NCBI GenBank assembly: GCA_963703235.1 | Contig: OY969802.1 | Coordinates: forward strand, 1 to 64,000 | Length of the DNA: 64,000 nucleotides | Reading direction: 5' to 3' | Source: VRUE01 sp963703235 | GTDB taxonomy: Bacteria; Actinomycetota; Thermoleophilia; Solirubrobacterales; 70-9 | Shown: one piece after another, positions 1 through 8,497 of the stretch | Layout of the letters: every line of letters starts with the position of its first letter | Position numbering within the stretch: the stretch's first letter is position 1 | The notes under the pieces: generated by a model | Told to the model about the DNA's origin: nothing | The model's database searches: none | What the model saw: only the letters and a program-made list of their open reading frames with translations | Translations under genes and position numbers: made by a program

Positions 1-1
1 G

Positions 2-91
2 CGGAGAGGGTGGGATTCGAACCCACGAGGCGGGTTAACCCCGCCCACGCGATTTCCAGTCGCGCTCCTTAAGCCACTCGGACACCTCTCC
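2..91 (-). tRNA. tRNA-Ser (anticodon GGA)
   Basis: Type II tRNA on the minus strand. The acceptor stem pairs GGAGAGG (85-91) with CCTCTCC (3-9), the anticodon loop is CTGGAAA (anticodon GGA, reading UCC/UCU), and a long variable arm with a GC-rich stem marks the serine class. The T-arm GGGTTCGAATCCC is intact. No CCA can be judged because the window ends here. It follows tadA on the same strand after a 20-bp gap. Confidence 0.95.
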
Positions 92-111
92 GGGGCCTCA
101 AGGGTATTCGG

Positions 112-579
112 TCAGCGTCGCCCGGAGAAGAAGTCCCGCAGGAGCGCCGCGCACTCCGCCTCCATCACGCCGCCGGTCAGCTGCGGCCGGTGGTTGAGGG
201 CGGGCTCGCCGAGGACGTCGAGGACGCTGCCGGCGGCGCCGGCCTTGGGGTCGGGGGCGCCGAAGACCACGTGGGGGATGCGGGCGAGGACGATCGCCCC
301 GGCGCACATCGCGCACGGCTCCAGGGTCACGTAGAGCGTCGTGCCGGGCAAGCGCCAGCCGCCGAGCGCCTCGGCCGCGGCCTGGATCGCGAGGATCTCG
401 GCGTGCGCGGTCGGGTCGCGACGGAGCTCCCGCTCGTTGCCGGCCGCGGCGAGGACCTCGTCGCCGCGGGCGACGACGGCGCCGATCGGGACGTCGCCGT
501 GCCGCTCCGCCTCGCGGGCGCGCTCGATCGCCAGCTCCATCATCCGGCGGCCGGTCTCATCGGCGGGCTGCTGCGGCAT
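112..579 (-). CDS. tadA: tRNA-specific adenosine-34 deaminase TadA
   Basis: 155-residue zinc deaminase that converts A34 to inosine in the wobble position of tRNA-Arg(ACG); a tRNA-Arg(ACG) is encoded at 58.5 kb in this window. The zinc and proton-transfer site is visible as HAE (residues 59-61) and PCAMC (88-92), and the length is normal for the family. The start is supported by a TACTCT hexamer ending 7 nt before the ATG (leaderless-type promoter). It is followed by tRNA-Ser(GGA). Cytosine/guanine deaminases share the fold, but the spacing and the tRNA neighbourhood favour TadA. Confidence 0.9.
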   Translation of the reverse strand: MPQQPADETGRRMMELAIERAREAERHGDVPIGAVVARGDEVLAAAGNERELRRDPTAHAEILAIQAAAEALGGWRLPGTTLYVTLEPCAMCAGAIVLARIPHVVFGAPDPKAGAAGSVLDVLGEPALNHRPQLTGGVMEAECAALLRDFFSGRR

Positions 580-673
580 CGATCGGAGAGTATGTGCAGC
601 TACAACTTCGCGAGCTGGCGGGTGTTAGCTGATTGCTCGCACGATTGCAGGGACTCCGCGAGCCGACAACGAC

Positions 674-2020
674 ATGAGCCGACGCCTTACGACCCTCGCT
701 GCCCTCGCGCTGCTCGCAGTTGCCGTGCCGGCTGCGCCGGCCCGGGCGGCAGCCGGTCTCTCGCCAGCGCGCGAATTCGTTCCGCGGCAGGTCGTCGTCA
801 AGTTCGAGGGCCAGCGGATGGCGAGGACCGTGAGGGCGCCGGCGGGTTTGGGCGTCCGGCGGACGGCGCGGGCGCTGCGGCGCAATCCACGGGTCGTCTA
901 CGCGGCGCCCAACTACATCGCGACGGCCTCGGCCCGCTCGCCGCTGCTCTCTGCTTCCGGCGTTCCCAACGACCCGGGCCAGATCGACGGCACCGGCACG
1001 CCGGGGGGCTGGGTCTCGCTGCAGTGGAACTTCTTGCCCTGGGAGGGGGTGGCGACGCAGCTGCTGCCGGTCTCGCCGGGAGGAATCGACGCAATCGGCG
1101 CCTGGCGGAACCTGATCGCGGCGAAGCGGCCCGGCGCCCAGGGCACGGTGGTCGCGGTCCTCGATACCGGTGTCGCCTACCGCGCGATGAGGAAACGCTT
1201 CCTGCGCAGCCCCGATTTCACCTCCGGCCAGTTCGTCAAGGGCTACGACTTCGTCGCCGGCGATTCATTGCCGCTCGACGAGAACGGGCACGGCACCCAT
1301 ATCGCCGGCACGATCGCCGAGAAGACCAACAACGGCATCGGGCTCGCCGGCCTCGCCTACCGGGCCAAGCTGATGCCGGTGCGTGTCCTCGACCGGCACG
1401 GCGCCGGCGAGGCCGACGACATCGCCAGGGGGATCCGCTTCGCCGTGGACAACGGCGCCGACGTGATCAACATGAGCTTCAACTTCGGTTGCGGCAAGCG
1501 GGTTCCGGGCATCGACGACGAGCTGCGCCGCGCCTACCGCAAGGGCGTCGTGACGGTGGCCTCGATCGGCAACCTCGGCGCCGAGACCTGTGTCTCGCCG
1601 CCCTCCACCGGCCCGCGGACGATCGCCGTCGGCGGCGCCACCGAGGGCGGTTGCCTGGGCAGCTACTCGCTGACCGGCAAGGGCATCGACGTGCTCGCGC
1701 CGGGGGGCGGGGTGCCGGCGCCCGGCTGCCCCTCGGTCTGGTCGCGGCCGATCTACCAGGTGACCCTGAAAGGCGGCGACACCCGCCGCTTCGGCGAGCC
1801 GGGCAACTACGTCGGCACCTCGATGGCGGCCGCCCACGTCTCCGGCCTGGCGGCGATGGTCCTGGCGAGCGGGGTGCTGAGCCCGAAGGAAACTTCCCGG
1901 GAGAGGGTGGACGGGGTGGCACGGCGCCTGCGCGCGACCGCGCGCGACCTGGGTCAGCCGGCGACCAAGCAGGGCGCCGGCCTGGTCGACGCCGCCGCGG
2001 CCACCGATCCCTCGCTCTAG
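674..2020 (+). CDS. Secreted subtilisin-family (S8) serine protease
   Basis: 448 residues with a Sec signal peptide (about residues 1-26, ending ARA-AAG), a short pro-like segment (about 37-85, with the inhibitor-like string YAAPNYI), then the subtilase domain. The catalytic triad is Asp164 in VLDTG, His206 in NGHGTH and Ser383 in GTSMAA; the oxyanion Asn is N300. Cysteines at about 273, 306 and 327 could form disulphides outside the cell. The product is an extracellular endopeptidase resembling thermitase-like subtilases. The stop overlaps the stop of the convergent usp gene by 4 bp. No obvious Shine-Dalgarno or TAnnnT motif is seen close to the ATG. Confidence 0.9.
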   Translation: MSRRLTTLAALALLAVAVPAAPARAAAGLSPAREFVPRQVVVKFEGQRMARTVRAPAGLGVRRTARALRRNPRVVYAAPNYIATASARSPLLSASGVPNDPGQIDGTGTPGGWVSLQWNFLPWEGVATQLLPVSPGGIDAIGAWRNLIAAKRPGAQGTVVAVLDTGVAYRAMRKRFLRSPDFTSGQFVKGYDFVAGDSLPLDENGHGTHIAGTIAEKTNNGIGLAGLAYRAKLMPVRVLDRHGAGEADDIARGIRFAVDNGADVINMSFNFGCGKRVPGIDDELRRAYRKGVVTVASIGNLGAETCVSPPSTGPRTIAVGGATEGGCLGSYSLTGKGIDVLAPGGGVPAPGCPSVWSRPIYQVTLKGGDTRRFGEPGNYVGTSMAAAHVSGLAAMVLASGVLSPKETSRERVDGVARRLRATARDLGQPATKQGAGLVDAAAATDPSL

Positions 2021-2460
2021 GTCGTGCGGACGATCATCACGCTGCAGGGGGCGTGATGGGAGACGTTGTTGGGGACGCTGCCGAGCAGGAAGCGGCGCGC
2101 CCCGGTCATTCCTTTGTTGCCGACGACGATCAAGTCGGCGCCGGTTTCCTCGGCGACGGTGAGGATCGCGTCGCCGGGATTGCCCTCGACCGGGTGCGTC
2201 TTCACCTCCAGCCCCTCCTTCTTGGCGGCGGCAGCAGCGGCGTCGAGCACCAGGTTGACGTCCTCGCGGGGGCCGATCTCGTGCTGGACGTCGGCGGGGG
2301 CGTCCAGCTGCTCGCCCTCGACGCGGCGTTTGGAGACCGGCTCGTAGGCGCTGACGATGCTGAGCTGGGCGCCCGAGAGCTTGGCCAGGTCGGTGGCTTG
2401 GCGCACCGCCTCGGCGGCCGTCTCCGACCCGTCGGTCCCAACCACGATGCGAGTGAACAC
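2017..2460 (-). CDS. Universal stress protein (UspA family), ATP-binding type
   Basis: 147 residues, a single Usp domain. The ATP-binding signature G-2X-G-9X-G-S is complete near the C-terminus (GNKG, nine residues, then GS), and the N-terminal strand IVVGTDGS carries the adenine-contacting Asp. It probably acts as a soluble nucleotide-binding stress regulator. The start is GTG at 2460, chosen because TAGTAT lies exactly 6 nt upstream. Convergent with the subtilase gene; the small membrane protein gene lies directly upstream on the same strand. Confidence 0.9.
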   Translation of the reverse strand: MFTRIVVGTDGSETAAEAVRQATDLAKLSGAQLSIVSAYEPVSKRRVEGEQLDAPADVQHEIGPREDVNLVLDAAAAAAKKEGLEVKTHPVEGNPGDAILTVAEETGADLIVVGNKGMTGARRFLLGSVPNNVSHHAPCSVMIVRTT

Positions 2461-2469
2461 GCCGCGATA

Positions 2470-2619
2470 CTAACGCCCGGCCGGGCGGGCGGGGACGCCG
2501 CGGAAGCCGTCGCCGAGGATCTCGGTCGGCGTCGTCGTCAGGCGGACGATCGCGATCGCCATCGAGGCCAGCAGGCAGGCGACCAGAATCGCCATCCCGA
2601 CTTTCCATAGCGTTGGCAC
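2470..2619 (-). CDS. Small single-pass membrane protein, unknown function
   Basis: A 49-residue ORF read from GTG at 2619 to TAG at 2470. Residues about 9-24 form one hydrophobic helix (AILVACLLASMAIAIV); the remainder is a short polar tail. A TAACCT hexamer ends 6 nt before the GTG, the same leaderless-promoter arrangement as many neighbours, which supports that it is really expressed. Its stop codon overlaps the -10-like hexamer of the downstream usp gene. It is divergent from the MBL hydrolase gene. No family recognised. Confidence 0.5.
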   Translation of the reverse strand: MPTLWKVGMAILVACLLASMAIAIVRLTTTPTEILGDGFRGVPARPAGR

Positions 2620-2666
2620 GCGGGCAGGTTAGCCGCGACGGCGCGAGTTGCGGTTAGGGTGGCCGC

Positions 2667-3377
2667 ATGGAGAAGGTCGCCGACGGGGTCTGGTTGCTGC
2701 GGGGGGACCTGCGCGGGGCGATGAGCGTCTACTTCCTCGAGGACGAGGGCGGCGTCGTGCAGTTCGACGCCGGCACCAGGTCGATGGTGAAGAAGGCGCG
2801 GGCGGCGGCGCAGGAGCTGGGTGGCCTGAAGCGGGTCGTCCTCGGCCACGCCCATGCCGACCACCGCGGCACCGCGCCGTCGCTGGGCGTCCCCGTCCAT
2901 TGCCACCCCGACGAAGTCGCCGACGCCGAAAGCGACTCGGCGATCGCCCCCTACTTCGACCTCTCCACGTTGCCGGTCGCGCCGGTGCGCTGGATCTACC
3001 CGTTCCTGTTGCGGCGCTGGGACGGCGGCGCGGTGAAGATCGATGGCACCGTCTCCGAGGGCGACGAGGTCGCCGGCTTCCGCGTCCTTCACCTGCCGGG
3101 CCACGCGCCGGGGCTGATCGGCCTCTGGCGGGAGAGCGACCGGGTGGCCCTCGTCAGCGACGTCGTCTACCTGGTCGACTCGGCGCGGCTGCGGCCGCTT
3201 CCGCACGGGGAGGCCAGCGTTCCGCATCCAGCCTGGGCTTGGGATCACGCCAAGGCGAAGGAGTCGGTGCGCCGGCTGGCGGCGCTGGAACCGGCCGTCG
3301 TCTGCTGCGGGCACGAGGAGCCGCTGCGCGGGGAGAACCTGCGCGAGACGCTGGAGCGCGCCGCCGAGAAGTACTGA
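2667..3377 (+). CDS. MBL-fold metallo-hydrolase
   Basis: 236 residues. The zinc-binding HxHxDH motif is HAHADH (61-66), and further ligands are supplied by HLPGHAPG (about 141-148), the Asp of LVSDVVY and the C-terminal CCGHEEP. The overall layout is that of glyoxalase II-like or quinolinase-like hydrolases; the substrate cannot be read from sequence. A TAGGGT hexamer ends 6 nt before the ATG. It precedes a large membrane protein gene by about 45 bp and may be transcribed with it. Confidence 0.85.
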   Translation: MEKVADGVWLLRGDLRGAMSVYFLEDEGGVVQFDAGTRSMVKKARAAAQELGGLKRVVLGHAHADHRGTAPSLGVPVHCHPDEVADAESDSAIAPYFDLSTLPVAPVRWIYPFLLRRWDGGAVKIDGTVSEGDEVAGFRVLHLPGHAPGLIGLWRESDRVALVSDVVYLVDSARLRPLPHGEASVPHPAWAWDHAKAKESVRRLAALEPAVVCCGHEEPLRGENLRETLERAAEKY

Positions 3378-3422
3378 GGGCGCGGCGCTGCGGTCGCTGG
3401 CTGTCATAGGTTGCCCTCCCTG

Positions 3423-5879
3423 ATGATCGGGACCTACGTCTCGGCGGCTCTGATCTGCGCCGCCTCGCTCCTCGTTGGGCGCGCGCTGCTCCGCGTCGCC
3501 GGGCGGGACTCGTGGTCGTGGCTGGCGCCCGCGGCCGGTTTCGGCGCTCTGCTGACCGTCAGCGGCGCCCTGGCGCGGGCCCCGGGCCACGGCACCTCGG
3601 CGACGCTGGGCCTGGTTCTGCTCCTCCTCGCCGCCGCCGCGATCGCCGCGATCCGTCGACCCGCTGCCGATGGGCCTCAAAGCGGACAAATAGGACGCTC
3701 TGAGGCCCGTCGGCGCTACCAGACGCTGTGGCAGGGGCTGCCGGTGGCGCTTGTTGTTGCCCTGGTCCTCTCGATCCCCTTCGCGATGACGGCGCGCTGG
3801 GGCCTGCTCGGCGTCGGCTTCAACAACGACCTCGGCCTGCACCTGGCCTGGGCGGAGTGGCTGCGCAGCGGCACCGGGCCGACCCCCGAGCCCGGTTACC
3901 CACTCGGCCCGCACGGGCTCGCGGTGGCGGTCGCGGCCGTGCCGGGGATCGGCCTCGGCCAGGCCTTCGTCGGGCAGATCCTCGCTATCGGCGTCCTCAC
4001 CGGTCTCGCCGCGCTCGGGGCTCTCCCCGGCCTCGGCTCGGCGCGGCGACTGCTGGCGGCGACGATGGTCGCCGTCACCTACCTCGCCGCCTCCTACTAC
4101 GCCCAGGGCGCCTTCAAGGAGACCGCCGAGGCCCTCTTCGTGCTGGCTTTCGCGATCGCCCTGCTCGACCTCGACCGCCGACGGGCCGAAAAGCGGACTC
4201 AGAGTCCGCATTTCGGCCCGTCGGCGGGGGGTTGGTTGGGGTGGGCACGCCTCTCACTGCCCTACTTCGCCCTCGCCGGTGGCATCTTCTTCGCCTACAG
4301 CTTCGCCGGCCTGGCCTGGCCGATCGCGATCCTCGCCCTCTGGAGCCTGACCCTGCCCGAGGTGCGGGCGGCGTTGGCGCCAAGGGCGCTGCTGCGCTTC
4401 CTGCTGCGGCCGGTGACGCTGGCGGCGCTGGTGCTGCTGGCGGCGCTGGGCGCCGCGGTGACGCTGGTCGGCCCCTTCGGCTTCGTCCACACCTTCAACA
4501 AAGTCGCGGGCACCAACACCTACGGTCCAGTCTCGCCGGTTGAGGCGCTCGGGATCTGGCCGGCTTCCAACTACCGGCTCGACGCGCCCGGAGGCGCCCA
4601 GCTGGCCGGCCTGGCCGGGGCGATCTCGGTGCTGGCGCTGGCCGTCGGCAGCGCCTGGTGGGTGCGGCGCCGCGAACTGGCGGTTCCGATCGGCTTCGCG
4701 GCCTGCGCCGCGCTCTACCTCGCCTCGCTGCCGTCGAGCGGCGATTACTCGCAGGCCAAGGCGCTGATGATCGCCGCCCCGCTGGCGATGCTGGTGGCGA
4801 TCCGCCCGCTGCTCTCCGAACTCCCAACCCGTCGACGGGCCTCAAACGTCCAAGTAGCGGACGCTTCAGGCCCGTCGGCGGGGGTGGTGCGGCTTGGCTG
4901 GGCGGCGCTCGCCGTCGCCTTCGTTGGGGGCGCCGCTTACTCAAGCCTGCTGGTCCTGCGCGACGCGCCGGTCGGGCCGCCCGGCCACGGCGCCGAGCTG
5001 CGCGCCTTCCTGCCGACCCTGCAGGGGAAGCCGATCCTCTACGCGGGCCAGGATCGCTACGCGGCCTACGAGCTTCTCGGCGCCGACACCCACGTGCCGA
5101 TCGTCGAGTTCGTCGACCCCGAAGTCTCGGAGAACCCCGAAAAGCCGTTCGACACCGGCGACGCCTACAGCCCGATCGACTTCGACTCGTTCTCGGTCGG
5201 CACGCTGGACCGCTTCCCCTACGTGATCACCGGCCGGGCGGCCTGGAACAGCGAGGCGCCGCCCAACTTCAGGCGCATCGACGCGACGCCTTCCTTCCTG
5301 CTCTGGCGGCGGACGGGGGCAACGCCGGAGGATCGTCACGTCCTGCTGGAGGGAACCGACGCCGCAGCGAAGGCCGGCTGCGCCTCGCCCGAGATCCGCA
5401 TCCTGCTGGCCAACCCGGGCCGGGCGTCGCTGGTTCCGGCGCCGGCGATCGGCGCCAAGGGCAGGTGGCGGCCCGGCAACGTCCTCGGCACCGGCGAGAG
5501 CGCCTCGCAGACGATCGAGCTGCCGGCCGGTCGCTGGCGGCTCTCGCTGCAGTACTTCTCGCCCTTCGGCCTGAGCCTGGTCGCACCGGGTTTCCGCCAC
5601 GAGCTCGAGCCGGCGCTCGACGGCCAGCGCCCGAACACGATCAGCCTCGCCAACGACGGTCAGTTCTGGCCGGCGGGGGAACTGGTCAGCCGCGGCGACC
5701 CGGTCCGCATCGCGGTCGTCGCCGACGAGGCAAGCACGCTGCAGAGCGTTGCTCGTTACGCCGGCAAGGCGCAGGTCGGCAACCTGGTCGCGGTGCCGGT
5801 CGGGCCGCGCCGTCTCGTCCCGCTTGGCGAGGCCTGCAACGGTTGGATCGACTGGTATGAGTCCGAAGCAGCGCCCTAG
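3423..5879 (+). CDS. Large multi-pass membrane protein, GT-C-like; carries three in-frame palindromic inserts
   Basis: About 818 residues from ATG 3423 (TAGGTT ends 10 nt upstream; an in-frame TTG at 3411 is the alternative). Roughly twelve hydrophobic segments fill the first 520 residues, followed by a soluble C-terminal domain, which resembles polyprenyl-phosphate-dependent GT-C glycosyltransferases with an outer carbohydrate-binding domain. No catalytic motif is certain. Three hydrophilic Arg/Ser/Gly-rich linkers between helices are encoded by related DNA palindromes (3666-3714, 4175-4227, 4831-4879) and look inserted. The stop overlaps the stop of the convergent desaturase gene. Confidence 0.7.
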   Translation: MIGTYVSAALICAASLLVGRALLRVAGRDSWSWLAPAAGFGALLTVSGALARAPGHGTSATLGLVLLLLAAAAIAAIRRPAADGPQSGQIGRSEARRRYQTLWQGLPVALVVALVLSIPFAMTARWGLLGVGFNNDLGLHLAWAEWLRSGTGPTPEPGYPLGPHGLAVAVAAVPGIGLGQAFVGQILAIGVLTGLAALGALPGLGSARRLLAATMVAVTYLAASYYAQGAFKETAEALFVLAFAIALLDLDRRRAEKRTQSPHFGPSAGGWLGWARLSLPYFALAGGIFFAYSFAGLAWPIAILALWSLTLPEVRAALAPRALLRFLLRPVTLAALVLLAALGAAVTLVGPFGFVHTFNKVAGTNTYGPVSPVEALGIWPASNYRLDAPGGAQLAGLAGAISVLALAVGSAWWVRRRELAVPIGFAACAALYLASLPSSGDYSQAKALMIAAPLAMLVAIRPLLSELPTRRRASNVQVADASGPSAGVVRLGWAALAVAFVGGAAYSSLLVLRDAPVGPPGHGAELRAFLPTLQGKPILYAGQDRYAAYELLGADTHVPIVEFVDPEVSENPEKPFDTGDAYSPIDFDSFSVGTLDRFPYVITGRAAWNSEAPPNFRRIDATPSFLLWRRTGATPEDRHVLLEGTDAAAKAGCASPEIRILLANPGRASLVPAPAIGAKGRWRPGNVLGTGESASQTIELPAGRWRLSLQYFSPFGLSLVAPGFRHELEPALDGQRPNTISLANDGQFWPAGELVSRGDPVRIAVVADEASTLQSVARYAGKAQVGNLVAVPVGPRRLVPLGEACNGWIDWYESEAAP
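3666..3714. repeat. Palindromic element copy A (inside CDS)
   Basis: Imperfect hairpin with outer arms GCCGATGGGCCTCA (3666-3679) and TGAGGCCCGTCGGC (3701-3714), one G/T mismatch, and a short inner AGCG/CGCT stem. The outer arms match those of copies B, C and D while the inner part differs. It encodes a polar loop in the host membrane protein. Confidence 0.75.
4175..4227. repeat. Palindromic element copy B (inside CDS)
   Basis: A 53-nt near-perfect palindrome: outer arms of 17 nt beginning CCGCCGACGGGCCGAAA (4175-4191) and their exact complement (4211-4227), one A/A mismatch, then an inner GCGGACTC/GAGTCCGC stem around a single-base loop. Same length and same outer arms as copy D at 15.8 kb. 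Confidence 0.85.
4831..4879. repeat. Palindromic element copy C (inside CDS)
   Basis: Hairpin with arms 4833-4851 and 4859-4877, two mismatches in 19 bp. The outer part again reads CGACGGGCC/GGCCCGTCG; the inner part contains ACGTCC/GGACGC. It encodes a hydrophilic linker ending GPSAG, the same residues encoded by copy B. Confidence 0.8.
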
Positions 5880-6802
5880 ACGGCCTTAGCTGCTATGCGA
5901 TCTGCGGAAGGTCGGACCACGTCCCAGACGAGGCCGAGCTTCTCGAGGCCGTCTATCACCAGGGCCGAGACGTCTACCTGCCAGCGGCCGAGGCCGTGCA
6001 CGGCCGAAGTCGGGAAGGCGTGGTGGTTGTTGTGCCAGGCCTCGCCCAGGGTGGGCAGCGCGATCAGGGCCAGGTTGCGCGACTCGTCGCTGGTCTCGTA
6101 GTCGCGGCGGCCGAAGACGTGGCAGAGCGAGTTGATGCTGTAGGTGAAGTGGTGGAGGACGAAGACGCGAACCAGGCCGCCCCAGAGCAGGCCGGTGAGC
6201 GCGGCGAACAGGGTGCCCCCGATCACCCAGCCGAGCGCGAACGGGATGAGGAGGCCGAGCACGGCCCAGAGCAGGAACGTTCGGTCGACCCAGCTGATCA
6301 CCGGGTCCTCGAGCAGGTCGGGGGCGAAGCGTTCCTTGTTGCCGCGCTGGGTGTGGATGAAGAGCCAGCCCATGTGGGCGTGGAAGAGCCCCCGCAGGGC
6401 GCCACTCCAGCCGACCCCATGGTCGACGTGAGGGCTGTGCGGGTCCCCCTCTTCGTCGGAGAAGGCATGGTGCTTGCGGTGGTCGGCGACCCAGGAGATC
6501 ACCGGGCCCTCGATCGCCGCCGAGCCGAGGATCGCCAGCAGGCCGTGCAGCCAGCGCTTCGCCTTGAAGCTGCGGTGGGTGAGGTGGCGGTGGAAGCCGA
6601 CCGTGATCCCGAGGCCGGTCATGACATACATCCCGGCGAAGAGGAAGACGTCGCTCCAGTGGAGCGCACTTCCCCACACCTGCCAACCGGCGAAGCCGAG
6701 GGCGACGAACGGAACCAGCGTCACCAGGCCGGTGATGATTCGGTCGCGTGTCTCGTTCGCGACCGGCTGTATGTCGGACGGAAGCGGTCCCCTATCTGGC
6801 AT
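5876..6802 (-). CDS. Membrane acyl-CoA/acyl-lipid delta-9-type fatty acid desaturase
   Basis: 308 residues from ATG 6802; the ORF is open further upstream, but the region before 6802 is not conserved-looking and TATGAT ends 9 nt before this ATG. The three di-iron histidine boxes are HRHLTH (71-76), HRKHH (108-112) and HNNHH (257-261), with four or more membrane helices between them. It introduces a double bond into acyl chains and needs an electron donor not encoded nearby. It is divergent from the cyclopropane synthase gene, so the two adjacent lipid enzymes could act in sequence: desaturation, then cyclopropanation of the double bond. Confidence 0.9.
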   Translation of the reverse strand: MPDRGPLPSDIQPVANETRDRIITGLVTLVPFVALGFAGWQVWGSALHWSDVFLFAGMYVMTGLGITVGFHRHLTHRSFKAKRWLHGLLAILGSAAIEGPVISWVADHRKHHAFSDEEGDPHSPHVDHGVGWSGALRGLFHAHMGWLFIHTQRGNKERFAPDLLEDPVISWVDRTFLLWAVLGLLIPFALGWVIGGTLFAALTGLLWGGLVRVFVLHHFTYSINSLCHVFGRRDYETSDESRNLALIALPTLGEAWHNNHHAFPTSAVHGLGRWQVDVSALVIDGLEKLGLVWDVVRPSADRIAAKAV

Positions 6803-6894
6803 TCGCGAGCGATCATACGCCGCAGCCGGTCGGCTCTGCGGCCAAAGCACCCCGACCGCTCGACCGGCGACCCGGATCGGGGTAAGGTCGGCCG

Positions 6895-8100
6895 ATGGCG
6901 TTCGCCACGACGGAGCCGCTGCGGCGGGAGATCGAAGCCCGCCTGCCGGAGCGCCCCTTCTCGGTCGAGTTCTGGGACGGGACGCGGCTGGTATCGAGCG
7001 ACGGCGATGGCCCGACCTTCTACGTGCGCTCGCCCCGGGCCGCGGCGCACGTGCTGCGGGCGCCGGGACAGCTCGGTCTCGGTCGGGCCTACGTCAGCGG
7101 CGAGATCGAGGTCGACGACATGGACGCGGTGATCGATGTGCTCGACAGCTGGCAGCCGCCGTCGCTGGAGCGCGGCGACAAGGCCCGGCTGCTGCTGGCC
7201 GCGGTGCGGGCCGCCGGGTTGGTCCGGCCGCCCCGCCGTCCGGCTGCCGAGCTGGTCCTCAGCGGGCGCCGCCACAGCAAGGAGCGCGACGCCCGCGCCG
7301 TCCGCCACCACTACGACGTCTCCAACGAGTTCTTCGCTCTCTTCCTCGACGACTCGATGACCTACAGCTGCGCCTTCTTCGCCGAGGGGGCAGCGACGCT
7401 GGAGGCGGCGCAGGAGGAGAAGCTGGAGACGGTTTGCCGCAAGCTGGCGTTGAAAGAGGGCGACCGCGTCCTCGACGTCGGCTGCGGCTGGGGCAGCTTC
7501 CCGCTGTGGGCGGCGACCCGCCACGGCGCCCGCGTCGTCGGCATCACCCTCTCGCCGCCGCAGGCCGAGAAGGCGCGGCGGCGGGCCGAGGCGGCGGGCG
7601 TCGCCGACCGGGTCGAGATCCGGGTGATGGACTACCGCGACCTGGCCGGCGAGCGCTTCGACGCGATCGCCAGCATCGGCATGGTCGAGCACGTCGGCGA
7701 GGAGCAGATCGACGTCTACGCCTGCACCCTGGCCGGGCTGCTGGAGCCGGGCGGCCGGTTGCTCAACCACGGCATCGCCCGCCTCCGCCACACCGACCCC
7801 GAGGCGGGCCCTTTCTCCGAGCGCTACGTCTTCCCCGACGGCGAACCGCTGCACCTCTCGCGGGTGCTGCTGGCGCTGGAACGGGCCGGCTTCGTCACCC
7901 GTCACGTCTCCGGGCACGGCGCCGACTACGCCGAGACGCTGCGCCACTGGGCGCGGCGGCTGGACGAGAACCTGGACGAGGCGATCCGCCTCGCCGGCCC
8001 CGAACGCGTCCGCGTCTGGCGCCTCTACCTACGCTCCGCTCGCAACGGCTTCGAGAATGGCTTCCTCTCGATCTACCAGGCCCTGACGCGCCTGGCGTAG
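6895..8100 (+). CDS. cfa: Cyclopropane-fatty-acyl-phospholipid synthase
   Basis: 401 residues. The family hallmark HHYDVSNEFFALFLDDSMTY begins at residue 138, and the SAM-binding loop VLDVGCGWGSF spans 192-202. It methylenates cis double bonds in membrane lipid acyl chains using S-adenosylmethionine. The N-terminal lipid-binding region (residues 1-125) is present, so the protein is full length. A TAAGGT hexamer ends 6 nt before the ATG. Its stop codon lies in the loop of a terminator-like hairpin (8083-8109). Confidence 0.93.
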   Translation: MAFATTEPLRREIEARLPERPFSVEFWDGTRLVSSDGDGPTFYVRSPRAAAHVLRAPGQLGLGRAYVSGEIEVDDMDAVIDVLDSWQPPSLERGDKARLLLAAVRAAGLVRPPRRPAAELVLSGRRHSKERDARAVRHHYDVSNEFFALFLDDSMTYSCAFFAEGAATLEAAQEEKLETVCRKLALKEGDRVLDVGCGWGSFPLWAATRHGARVVGITLSPPQAEKARRRAEAAGVADRVEIRVMDYRDLAGERFDAIASIGMVEHVGEEQIDVYACTLAGLLEPGGRLLNHGIARLRHTDPEAGPFSERYVFPDGEPLHLSRVLLALERAGFVTRHVSGHGADYAETLRHWARRLDENLDEAIRLAGPERVRVWRLYLRSARNGFENGFLSIYQALTRLA

Positions 8101-8109
8101 GCGCGTCAG
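8083..8109 (+). terminator. Hairpin over the cfa stop codon
   Basis: Perfect 10-bp inverted repeat CTGACGCGCC / GGCGCGTCAG with a 7-nt loop holding the cfa TAG. There is no U-tract; it probably ends cfa transcription or stabilises its mRNA. Confidence 0.55.
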
Positions 8110-8115
8110 TAAGCT

Positions 8116-8137
8116 TTGACACCGTATGAGGTGTCAA
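8116..8137. promoter_or_regulatory. Operator-like palindrome around the XRE start codon
   Basis: Perfect inverted repeat TTGACACC (8116-8123) / GGTGTCAA (8130-8137) whose 6-nt spacer contains the ATG of the XRE gene. A TAAGCT hexamer ends just upstream (8115). The position suggests autorepression by the XRE protein, blocking the promoter and start of a near-leaderless mRNA. Confidence 0.6.
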
Positions 8138-8497
8138 GCCGAGCCCGGACAACTGTTGCGCAGTGCCCGCGAAGCGCAGGGCCTGAGTCAGCGCGGCCTG
8201 GCCGTTCGGGCCGGCACCAGCCAGGACGCGATAAGCCGGATCGAGCGGGGGGCCGAAGCGCCCACGCTGGAGCGCTTCGGGCAGCTGCTGCTGGCGATGG
8301 GGCTCCGGCCGGAGCTGGGAATCGAGCCGTTGGAATCTAGGGTGCCAATCGGCAAGCTGGCCGAAGCGGTAGCGATGACTCCCGCAGAACGACTGCGTGA
8401 GGCGTCGAGCTGGAATCGCGCGATGTCGCAGCTGGCTGCCGCGGGCGAGGAGGCTCGCCGCGCCGGGCACCCCGCGACGGGAAGCAGGGCTCGATGA
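8126..8497 (+). CDS. XRE-family HTH protein, antitoxin-like partner of the NTase
   Basis: 123 residues. A Cro/CI-type helix-turn-helix occupies about residues 8-60 (LLRSAREAQGLSQRGLAVR ... ISRIERG), followed by an alanine/arginine-rich helical tail. It overlaps the next gene by 4 bp (ATGA), so the two are translationally coupled. The pairing with a stand-alone nucleotidyltransferase fits two-gene toxin-antitoxin-like modules (AbiEi/AbiEii and MNT-type are the known analogues). A palindrome over the start codon is the likely autoregulatory site. Confidence 0.75.
   Translation: MRCQAEPGQLLRSAREAQGLSQRGLAVRAGTSQDAISRIERGAEAPTLERFGQLLLAMGLRPELGIEPLESRVPIGKLAEAVAMTPAERLREASSWNRAMSQLAAAGEEARRAGHPATGSRAR

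Noticed and set aside
190..2610. 806-codon plus-strand ORF
   Set aside because: A shadow of tadA, the subtilase and usp; its Arg/Gly/Ala-rich translation is typical of GC-rich antisense frames.
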